A stretch of 6,483 nt of DNA from an uncultured beta proteobacterium (lineage in GTDB: Bacteria; Pseudomonadota; Gammaproteobacteria; Burkholderiales; Rhodocyclaceae), in the NCBI GenBank assembly GCA_903930395.1, contig CAIYYE010000109.1, forward strand, positions 1-6,483. Direction: 5' to 3'. Each line of letters opens with the position of its first letter. The stretch's first letter is position 1. Positions 1-6,483 of the stretch are shown here, piece by piece. Under the pieces are notes generated by a model. The model did not search any database, had not been told where the DNA came from, and worked only from the letters and a program-made list of their open reading frames with translations. A program made the position numbers and the translations under genes.

Positions 1-1
1 C

Positions 2-673
2 GAGCTGTCGCTGCGCGCCTTCAACGCCTATCGCGGCCTGGTCTATGAAACGCCGGGCTTCAACACCTATTTCCGCCAGTCGACAGTCGTTTCCGAAATC
101 GCCCTGCTCAACATCGGCAGCCGCCCCGCCTCGCGCAAGGCCTCCGAGCGCATCGAAGACCTGCGCGCCATTCCCTGGGTCTTCAGCTGGGCGCAATGCC
201 GGCTCATGCTGCCGGGCTGGTATGGCTTCGGTTCGGCCGTGGACGGCTATCTGGCGGCAAATCCTTCGGGGATGACGACGCTGCGCCGGATGGTCAAGTC
301 CTGGCCCTTCTTCCAGAGCGTGCTCTCGAACATGGACATGGTGCTGGCCAAGACCGACCTCGCCATTGCCTCGCGCTATGCCGAACTGGTCGTCGATGCC
401 GATCTGCGCCAGCGCATTTTCAGCCAGATCAAGGCGGAATGGGCGCTGACCCGCAAGCACCTGCTGGCCATCCTCGAACAGAACGATTTCCTCGCCGACA
501 ACCCCATGCTAAAGCGTTCGCTGCAACTGCGCTCGCCCTATATGGACCCGCTCAACCACCTGCAGGTCGAACTGCTCAAGCGTCACCGTGCCGGCGAAAC
601 CGACGAGCGTGTAGCCCGCGGCATCCATCTCTCGATCAACGGCGTCGCCTCCGGGCTGCGCAACAGCGGTTAA
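2..673 (+). CDS. ppc: Phosphoenolpyruvate carboxylase, C-terminal 223 residues (5' end outside window)
   Basis: Cytoplasmic enzyme that adds bicarbonate to PEP to give oxaloacetate, the main anaplerotic feed of the TCA cycle. Frame 2 is open from the left edge to the TAA at 671-673. Visible family signatures are GSRPASRK (partial residues 39-46), the [13 protein letters not shown] stretch running into LPGWYGFG (about 53-77), the [12 protein letters not shown] segment (about 182-193), and the C-terminal end SGLRNSG. Aligned from memory with the E. coli enzyme, the aspartate-inhibitor ligands K773, R832 and N881 correspond to Lys117 (350-352), Arg177 (530-532) and Asn221 (662-664). All are present, so feedback inhibition by aspartate is probably retained. 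The family is about 880-950 residues, so roughly three quarters, including the catalytic His and GRGG loop, lies upstream. The C-terminus is intact. The next gene, ppsR, starts 9 bases downstream in the same frame, which suggests co-transcription. Confidence 0.97.
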   Translation, partial: ELSLRAFNAYRGLVYETPGFNTYFRQSTVVSEIALLNIGSRPASRKASERIEDLRAIPWVFSWAQCRLMLPGWYGFGSAVDGYLAANPSGMTTLRRMVKSWPFFQSVLSNMDMVLAKTDLAIASRYAELVVDADLRQRIFSQIKAEWALTRKHLLAILEQNDFLADNPMLKRSLQLRSPYMDPLNHLQVELLKRHRAGETDERVARGIHLSINGVASGLRNSG

Positions 674-1501
<828 letters not shown>

Positions 1502-1537
1502 GACCAGGCATCATCCGTCCGTGCTGCACAACGGCGT
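1502..1537. other. Convergent intergenic gap between ppsR and the cyclic di-GMP gene
   Basis: Thirty-six bases separate the two stop codons of convergently read genes. A weak GTG-CTG-CAC hairpin can be drawn around 1519-1527. It has only three paired bases at its core and no T run on either side, so I do not call a Rho-independent terminator. Termination may be Rho-dependent, or transcripts may run into each other's 3' ends. Confidence 0.5.
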
Positions 1538-4354
1538 TTACAGTTTGCCTTGCATCACGAGTGCCTCAAAACCCTCAAGCGGCAGCGGACGGCTGATCAG
1601 ATAGCCCTGCAGAAAATCGCATTGATGCACGGTATTCAGCAAGTAGCGCTGGGCTTCTGTCTCGACTCCTTCGGCAACCACCTTGAGCCGGAGGTTGTGC
1701 GCCATGCTGATGGTCGCCGCGCAGATGGCTACGGCGGTATCGCTCGATTCGATGTTCATCACGAAAGAGCGGTCAATCTTGAGTTGGTCCAGGGGCAGTC
1801 GACTCAGGTAAGACAACGAGGAATATCCGGTCCCGAAATCATCGAGGGAAAAGCTGACCCCGGTGGCCCGCAGGGTATTCATCTTGACGATCACTTCATC
1901 GACACTTGAGACGAGCAGGCTCTCGGTCAGCTCCAGCTTCAGACGCTGCGGGTTTGCGCCCGTGCGCGCCAGTGTGGTCAGAACCTGATCGACGAAATCC
2001 GCCTGATGGAACTGCCGGGCGCTGACATTCACGGCGATGCTCAGCGCTTCGGTTTGCGCACTGGCGGCCCAGACAACAAGCTGGGCGCAGGCAGTTTCAA
2101 GTACCCATTGACCCAGTTGCAGGATAAGTCCGGTCTCCTCCGACAGCGGAATGAATTCGGCGGGAGAGACCATGCCGCGCTCGGGATGCTGCCAGCGAAT
2201 CAGCACTTCGGCGCCCGTGATTCGCCCATCCCTGGCCACCTGGGCCTGATAGTGGAGTACAAACTGCTCATCCTGGATTGCCCGGCGCAGACTTTTCTCG
2301 AGCGCAGCCCTTTCGGTCGCCGCGACCTGCATGGTCTGGTCGAAGAAATGGAGCGCGTTACGCCCCCTATCCTTTGACTTGTACATGGCCAGGTCGGCTT
2401 GCTTCAACAGGTCATCAATGGATGTCCCGTGCCCCTGGAACAAGGTCACCCCTATGCTTGCCGTGGTGTGGTGTTCGACATCGCCGAGCAGATATTTCTC
2501 GTTGAGCGCGTGAAGAATCTTCTTCCCCACATTTTCAACCTGGCCGGCTGCCTCTTCTGCCCTGGCACTCAGCCCACCGAGGACAACGACGAACTCATCG
2601 CCGCCCAGACGCGCCACGGTATCGCCCTCGCGAATGCTTTTGGCCAGTCGCTGCGCCACATGCGCCAGCAACAGGTCGCCGCGATGATGGCCCAGCGAAT
2701 CGTTGAGCATCTTGAAATGGTCAAGATCGATCAGCAGCACGGCACCCGAGTCTCCGTTGCGGTGACCGGCAGTCATGGCCTGATTCAGCCGATCCAGCAG
2801 CAGCCTGCGGTTGGGCAGGTGGGTCAAGGGGTCAAAGAACGCCAGTTCATTGATTTTGTCTTCGGCCTTCTTGCGCTCTGAAATGTCGTAGTGGGTGCCG
2901 ATGTAGTTGGTGACAACGCCATCCCTGTCCTTTACCGCCGAGATGTTGAGCCAGTTTGGATAGAGCTCGCCATTTTTTCGCTTTCCCCAGATTTCTCCCT
3001 GCCATCCGCCCGTCCGGCTGATGCTTTCCCACATGTCACGGAAGAACTCGGGATCGTTGCGGTCCGACTTGAGTATGCTGGGCGTTTGCCCGACTATTTC
3101 CTCCACCGAATAACCGGTAAGCTCGGTAAAGGCGCGGTTCACGCGCAGGATTACGTTGCGGGCGTCGGTAATCATCATGCCTTCCCGGGACTCGAAGGCC
3201 GCCGCAGCGATACGCAGATCGCGTTCAGCCTGCTTCCGTTCGGTGACATCCGTGTAAACCCAGATGGACAGCCCGGCCTGGACGGAATGCGGATCAAGAG
3301 GCCGGCCTGACTGTATGACCCAGAAGCGTTCGCCGTCCTTGCGGCACATCTCGACTTCGAAATGGGCATAGCCCTTCGCTGCCATCTGGCCATAGCCAGT
3401 TTCCCCGGCCAACTCGAACCCCTGTGCATCCGGATAGAAAATTTCCGTACTGGACCCTTCGTAGTCCCTGGGACTGGCGAACCCGAACATGTCTGCAATA
3501 TGCTGATTGCTTTTGATGATTCGACGATTCTGCAGGAGCAGGATACCGGCATGGGCGTTGTCGAATATGAGCTCCTGCTCCTTGAGCAGTTCCTGTATGC
3601 GACATTCGCTCTGAAGCAAGGCTTGGGTGCGATCAGCGACGCGCCGGTCAAGCTCGCGATTCGCCTCTTCAAGCAAGGCTTCCTGCGCGCTCAAGGCTGC
3701 CTGAGCATGGCGAACCACCAGCAAAAGCGTGACATACAGGAGCCCCAGAACGACAAAGACAATCGCTCCGATACGCCAAAACGAACGGTCGATTTGCACG
3801 ACCAGAGGCGTCACATCCAGATAGACCTCGAAGACGGCAACAACGCCATCCTGACCCCGAACCGGGATATAGCTTGAGAGCAGGTCCACATCGCTCAGGA
3901 TGCCTTCAGTGGCGCTGAACTGGTCGCGATGAACCAGTTCGCTGACCGACTCGCCATTTTTGGCCGAGATGAACCCCGGGTTGCCACTCTTGTCCTCGCC
4001 AATCTGCGTCGCCTCGGTGGAAAAGACGGTGGTTCCCTGCAGGTTGTATATCTTGACCTTGGCCAGCTCCGAGCCCCGTATGAGTTCGTTGACTTTAAGG
4101 TGCAGTAAATTGATTTGACGCGAGTTCTGCAGTTCTGATCCTGGTTTGCCGGCTGAATGCGCAATCAAGACATCAACATCGGGCGCCAGCAACTTGTATA
4201 GAAACTGCGTCAATGCCAGGTTCTGGCTCCCTGCCAGTTGCTCAACCTGGATGATCGCCTGATGGCGCACCAGCGTTCCCAGAAGGCCGCCAGCCAGAAC
4301 GACAAGGATCAGTGATATGAGCGAGAAATAACGAGTCAGTGCAAAAGCACGCAT
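1538..4354 (-). CDS. Membrane-anchored sensor with two PAS, GGDEF and EAL-family domains (cyclic di-GMP synthesis/degradation)
   Basis: Predicted inner-membrane signalling protein of 938 residues that sets local cyclic di-GMP. Domain order: transmembrane helix about 9-29; periplasmic Cache-like sensor about 31-193; second helix about 194-214; coiled-coil linker about 216-262, with no HAMP domain recognised; PAS about 262-375, ending in TDVTERKQAE; PAS about 383-498, ending in YDISERKKAE; GGDEF about 505-670; EAL about 685-935. The GGDEF half has DPLTHLPNR (508-516), Asp543, GGDEF at 584-588 (bases 2591-2605) and an inhibitory I-site RxxD at 575-578, five residues upstream. The EAL half has EVL in place of EAL (716-718, bases 2201-2209), Asn776, Glu808, DDFGTGYSSL (838-847), Lys859, Glu895 and Gln916. 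The metal and catalytic set is therefore complete. The start ATG at 4352-4354 places the first helix correctly and has a weak AGAGA ribosome site. Which activity dominates, and what the periplasmic domain senses, cannot be read from sequence. Confidence 0.95.
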   Translation of the reverse strand: MRAFALTRYFSLISLILVVLAGGLLGTLVRHQAIIQVEQLAGSQNLALTQFLYKLLAPDVDVLIAHSAGKPGSELQNSRQINLLHLKVNELIRGSELAKVKIYNLQGTTVFSTEATQIGEDKSGNPGFISAKNGESVSELVHRDQFSATEGILSDVDLLSSYIPVRGQDGVVAVFEVYLDVTPLVVQIDRSFWRIGAIVFVVLGLLYVTLLLVVRHAQAALSAQEALLEEANRELDRRVADRTQALLQSECRIQELLKEQELIFDNAHAGILLLQNRRIIKSNQHIADMFGFASPRDYEGSSTEIFYPDAQGFELAGETGYGQMAAKGYAHFEVEMCRKDGERFWVIQSGRPLDPHSVQAGLSIWVYTDVTERKQAERDLRIAAAAFESREGMMITDARNVILRVNRAFTELTGYSVEEIVGQTPSILKSDRNDPEFFRDMWESISRTGGWQGEIWGKRKNGELYPNWLNISAVKDRDGVVTNYIGTHYDISERKKAEDKINELAFFDPLTHLPNRRLLLDRLNQAMTAGHRNGDSGAVLLIDLDHFKMLNDSLGHHRGDLLLAHVAQRLAKSIREGDTVARLGGDEFVVVLGGLSARAEEAAGQVENVGKKILHALNEKYLLGDVEHHTTASIGVTLFQGHGTSIDDLLKQADLAMYKSKDRGRNALHFFDQTMQVAATERAALEKSLRRAIQDEQFVLHYQAQVARDGRITGAEVLIRWQHPERGMVSPAEFIPLSEETGLILQLGQWVLETACAQLVVWAASAQTEALSIAVNVSARQFHQADFVDQVLTTLARTGANPQRLKLELTESLLVSSVDEVIVKMNTLRATGVSFSLDDFGTGYSSLSYLSRLPLDQLKIDRSFVMNIESSDTAVAICAATISMAHNLRLKVVAEGVETEAQRYLLNTVHQCDFLQGYLISRPLPLEGFEALVMQGKL

Positions 4355-4468
4355 GGTGATCTCTAGGTTCCGGTAATCACAATTACAGCATCCAAAGATG
4401 CATTTTGGCTACAGTTAAAACAAGATAATTAATCACGGCCCCGGCAGGCCCCCTCAATGGCGACTTGC
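4355..4468 (-). promoter_or_regulatory. Upstream region of the cyclic di-GMP gene, probable promoter
   Basis: This 114-base gap separates the methyltransferase stop from the sensor gene start. Bases 4381-4436 are about 70% A+T by hand count, in contrast to the GC-rich genes around them, which fits a promoter. Reading the minus strand, a TGTAAT hexamer (near 4379-4384) matches five of six bases of a -10 box, but I find no good -35 at standard spacing. Possible control elements are a 5-bp hairpin at 4388-4401 and an imperfect palindrome at 4424-4434. A GTGAT/ATCAC inverted repeat (4356-4360 and 4376-4380) lies close to the start codon. The gap also holds a GC-rich direct repeat, GGCCCC-GGCA-GGCCCC, at 4437-4452. 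No strong terminator for the upstream operon is visible, so read-through is possible. Confidence 0.4.
4388..4401. repeat. Small perfect inverted repeat (5-bp arms, 4-base loop)
   Basis: GCATC and GATGC flank a CAAA loop in the AT-rich gap upstream of the cyclic di-GMP gene. It could be a regulator half-site pair or a small hairpin in the 5' leader. The stem is too short and too weak to act alone as a terminator, and no T run follows it on the minus strand. It may be chance. Confidence 0.3.
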
Positions 4469-5239
4469 CTAAGTCAATCGGCGCCTGACCATCTCGAACA
4501 GGCACACCGCCGCTGCGGCGGCGACGTTGAGTGATTCGACGGCACCGGGCATCGGAATCTTGACGCGCAGGGCGGCGGCGGCGATCAGGTCGGGGCTGAC
4601 GCCCTGCCCTTCGGCGCCGAATACCCAGGCGATGGCGCCATCAAGTTTGGCGGCGTAGAGTGCCGTGGCACCATCCAGACAGGTAACGACCGTCGTGCCC
4701 TTGTAGTCGGCCATGAAAGTGCACAGATCGACTTCTTCGTGAATGGCCAGGGCAAAGTGGGCGCCCTGGCCGGCGCGTAAAACCTTGGGCGACCAGGCCG
4801 AGGCGCAACCCGGCGAGAGCAGCGCCTGCTTGATACCGGCTGCGGCTGCGGTGCGCAGCAGGGTACCGACATTGCCGGGGTCCTGGACGCCATCGAGCAG
4901 GATTGCGTCGTTTTCCCGGTTGATCGCTGTCGTCGCACCTGGGGTCTTGACCAGCGCCAGCAAGCCGCTGGGTGTATCAACCAGGCCGAGATCGCGCATC
5001 AGGCTGTCGGCCAGGAGAACCGTTTGCCGACCATCGAGAAAGCGGGCCATTTCGCTGCTGGCTAGCGCCGATTCCGCAACAATCAGGGTATCGACCAAAC
5101 CGAAAACAGCCTCATAGGCTTCGACCAGATGCAGGCCATCGAGCAGCGTCTGCCCGGTTTTCCGGCGCTCGCGTCCGGATTCGGCCAGCCGCTTGAGCGA
5201 CTTGAAAAACGGGTTGTCGCGCGACTGAATCAGTTTCAT
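4469..5239 (-). CDS. TrmH/SpoU-family RNA 2'-O-ribose methyltransferase
   Basis: Predicted SAM-dependent, SPOUT-fold (trefoil-knot) methyltransferase acting on rRNA or tRNA ribose 2'-OH groups; 256 residues, normal for the family. The N-terminal part (about 1-100) resembles the L30e-like substrate-binding domain that precedes SpoU domains, beginning with [13 protein letters not shown]. The catalytic domain shows motif 1 as [18 protein letters not shown] (114-131, with Asn123 and Arg129), motif 2 as [10 protein letters not shown] (206-215), and motif 3 as [18 protein letters not shown] (228-245). The ATG at 5237-5239 overlaps the rnhB TGA by four bases (ATGA), and no Shine-Dalgarno precedes it, which points to translational coupling with rnhB. 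The gene ends at a TAG at 4469-4471. The exact RNA target cannot be assigned, since RlmB-like and TsnR-like members share these motifs, so I give no symbol. Confidence 0.92.
   Translation of the reverse strand: MKLIQSRDNPFFKSLKRLAESGRERRKTGQTLLDGLHLVEAYEAVFGLVDTLIVAESALASSEMARFLDGRQTVLLADSLMRDLGLVDTPSGLLALVKTPGATTAINRENDAILLDGVQDPGNVGTLLRTAAAAGIKQALLSPGCASAWSPKVLRAGQGAHFALAIHEEVDLCTFMADYKGTTVVTCLDGATALYAAKLDGAIAWVFGAEGQGVSPDLIAAAALRVKIPMPGAVESLNVAAAAAVCLFEMVRRRLT
5236..5239 (-). promoter_or_regulatory. ATGA stop-start overlap coupling rnhB to the methyltransferase gene
   Basis: The TGA of rnhB (5236-5238) shares two bases with the ATG of the downstream gene (5237-5239). No purine-rich ribosome site lies in the 15 bases before this ATG, so re-initiation by ribosomes finishing rnhB is the likely mode of translation. 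Confidence 0.7.
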
Positions 5240-5826
5240 AGCAGGGAAAGCTGCTTTGCCACCGGTCCAAAGCTCCGGCGATGCACGGGCGATGCGCCAT
5301 GTTCCTCCAGGGCCTGAAAGTGCGCTGCCGTCGGGTAGCCCATGTGGCGGTCAAAGCCGTACATCGGGTATTGCGCGTGGAGGGCCAGCATGTCGGCGTC
5401 GCGCACGGTTTTGGCGAGGATGGAGGCGGCGGCGATCGAAGCGATCTTGCCATCGCCCTTGACCACGGCTTCGCAGGGAATATCCAGTTTCGGGCAGCGG
5501 TTGCCATCGACCATGGCGCCAGTCGGCCGCACGGACAGAGCGGCGACGGCGCGCTGCATGGCGAGCATGGTGGCGTGCAGGATGTTGAGGCGGTCGATCT
5601 CTTCGACCGAGGCGGAGGCTACAGCCCAGGCGACGGCGCGTTCGCGAATGAGCACGGCGAGTGCATCGCGCTTCTTTTCACTGAGTTTTTTCGAGTCGTT
5701 GAGACCGGGAATCGGGCGTAGCGGATCGAGAATCACGGCAGCTGCCACCACCGCGCCGGCGAGCGGGCCACGCCCGGCCTCGTCGATACCACAGACAAGG
5801 CCTGCGGGGACGATCAGTTCAGGCAT
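5236..5826 (-). CDS. rnhB: Ribonuclease HII
   Basis: Cytoplasmic endonuclease that cuts the RNA strand of RNA/DNA hybrids and starts removal of single ribonucleotides misincorporated in DNA. The protein has 196 residues, the usual size for bacterial RNase HII. It carries [19 protein letters not shown] (13-31) with catalytic Asp15 and Glu16 and the GRG motif at 18-20. [12 protein letters not shown] follows (42-53), then MVDGNR with Asp107, and [14 protein letters not shown] with Asp143. The four acidic residues and the GRG motif are thus all present. The C-terminal region has the expected [14 protein letters not shown] block (156-169). The start ATG at 5824-5826 lies inside the end of lpxB and gives the normal short N-terminal extension before the first motif. 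The gene sits between lpxB and the SpoU methyltransferase, as in many betaproteobacteria. Confidence 0.97.
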   Translation of the reverse strand: MPELIVPAGLVCGIDEAGRGPLAGAVVAAAVILDPLRPIPGLNDSKKLSEKKRDALAVLIRERAVAWAVASASVEEIDRLNILHATMLAMQRAVAALSVRPTGAMVDGNRCPKLDIPCEAVVKGDGKIASIAAASILAKTVRDADMLALHAQYPMYGFDRHMGYPTAAHFQALEEHGASPVHRRSFGPVAKQLSLL

Positions 5827-6483
5827 TCAATGACCGCATTGGCGGCCTTTTCTGCCGTGTTCTGGCGCAGCTGGAGATGAATCTCGGTGAACGCCTCTTC
5901 GACGGCCTCGGCGTTTTCCTTGTCTTCGTAGAGCTTGACCAGGGCCTCGGCAAGATTCTCGGGCGTGGCTTCATCCTGCAGGATTTCCGGCACCACGTAG
6001 CGCCCGGCCAGCACATTTGGCAACCCGACATAGGGCAGATAGGCCATGCGCTTCATGAGCCAGTAGGAAAACTTCGCAATTTTGTAGGTGATGACCATCG
6101 GCCGCTTGATGAGCGCTGCCTCAAGGGTCGCCGTGCCACTGGCGACGAGCGAGACATCGGCGGCGCCGAGGGCATCCTGGGCATGGCCGAAAAGCAGGCG
6201 GAACGGCACATCGCCGGCCTGCTGGCGGTAGATTGCCGCTTCGAACTGCAGGCGTGTTTCTCGCGTCGCCAGCGGTACGACGAAGATGGCGTTGGGCAGG
6301 AAACGTTCGCAGATCAGCTTGGCAGTCTGCACAAAGGTGTCAGCCATCATCGCCAGTTCGCCCTGACGGCTGCCCGGAAGCATGCCGAAAACCGGATAAT
6401 CGCGCGGCAGGGCGAGCTTTTCGCGCACGGCCTGCTTGCTGGTCTGGAGCGGAATGATGTCGGCCAGCGGATGCCCGACGTAG
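5814..6483 (-). CDS. lpxB: Lipid-A-disaccharide synthase, C-terminal 223 residues (5' end outside window)
   Basis: Peripheral inner-membrane glycosyltransferase (GT19) that joins UDP-2,3-diacylglucosamine and 2,3-diacylglucosamine-1-phosphate to form the lipid A disaccharide of the outer membrane. The reading frame is open from the right edge and ends at TGA 5814-5816. Family motifs in order are YVGHPLAD just inside the edge, [52 protein letters not shown], and a helical tail ending ECLN. LpxB is usually about 380 residues, so roughly the first 40% is outside. An internal GTG at 6426-6428 is not the start, because the VGHPLAD motif lies upstream of it. The stop lies 13 bases inside rnhB, so the two genes overlap and are probably co-transcribed as the end of an lpx operon. 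Confidence 0.97.
   Translation of the reverse strand, partial: YVGHPLADIIPLQTSKQAVREKLALPRDYPVFGMLPGSRQGELAMMADTFVQTAKLICERFLPNAIFVVPLATRETRLQFEAAIYRQQAGDVPFRLLFGHAQDALGAADVSLVASGTATLEAALIKRPMVITYKIAKFSYWLMKRMAYLPYVGLPNVLAGRYVVPEILQDEATPENLAEALVKLYEDKENAEAVEEAFTEIHLQLRQNTAEKAANAVIECLN

Noticed and set aside
1505..1545. Possible bidirectional terminator between ppsR and the cyclic di-GMP gene
   Set aside because: Only three- to four-base stems can be drawn and there is no T run, so it does not meet the pattern of an intrinsic terminator.
2201..2209. EVL in place of EAL as a sign of a dead phosphodiesterase
   Set aside because: The metal-binding glutamate is kept and the middle residue varies in active members. 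All other catalytic residues are present.
3650..3770. HAMP domain after the second transmembrane helix
   Set aside because: The linker (residues about 216-262) looks like a simple coiled coil without the HAMP pattern of two helices and a proline/glutamate-marked connector.
1550..3877. Series of plus-strand open frames of 60-171 codons across the cyclic di-GMP gene
   Set aside because: They all lie antisense to a continuous 938-codon gene with clear domains, and none shows a family motif.
4437..4468. GC-rich hairpin downstream of the methyltransferase as an intrinsic terminator
   Set aside because: The GGCC arms pair over only four bases. The next T-rich stretch lies well downstream, not directly after the stem. 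The stronger pattern there is a direct repeat.

Overview
This window looks like ordinary chromosomal housekeeping DNA from a betaproteobacterium, most likely of the Rhodocyclales type (Dechloromonas/Azonexus-like). The assignment rests on GC-rich coding DNA, a class II-type bacterial PEP carboxylase, a DUF299 PEP-synthase regulator, the lpxB-rnhB-SpoU methyltransferase order, and a PAS-GGDEF-EAL protein typical of that group. The genus cannot be fixed from sequence alone. I see no mobile element, CRISPR array, RNA gene or defence locus.

Left side, plus strand (2-1501): the C-terminal quarter of phosphoenolpyruvate carboxylase (ppc) is followed 9 bases later by ppsR, the bifunctional kinase/pyrophosphorylase that controls PEP synthase. 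The two look like one transcription unit. They link the enzyme that consumes PEP (to oxaloacetate) with the regulator of the enzyme that makes PEP (from pyruvate).

Middle, minus strand (1538-4354): one large gene for a 938-residue membrane-anchored sensor with a periplasmic domain, two PAS domains, a GGDEF domain and an EAL-family domain. All recognisable catalytic residues are present, so it could both make and break cyclic di-GMP. It ends 36 bases from ppsR in convergent orientation. It is preceded by a 114-base gap with an AT-rich core that probably holds its promoter.

Right side, minus strand (4469-6483): a tightly packed lpxB-rnhB-TrmH/SpoU methyltransferase run, read right to left, with 13-base and 4-base overlaps. 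lpxB is cut by the window edge. It makes the lipid A disaccharide, rnhB removes RNA from RNA/DNA hybrids, and the methyltransferase probably modifies rRNA or tRNA. This is the tail of the usual lpx cluster.

No new system is evident. The points most worth a second look are the ppc-ppsR pairing without an adjacent ppsA, the cyclic di-GMP gene sitting between two core blocks, an alanine at the first position of the PpsR P-loop, and the AT-rich promoter region.
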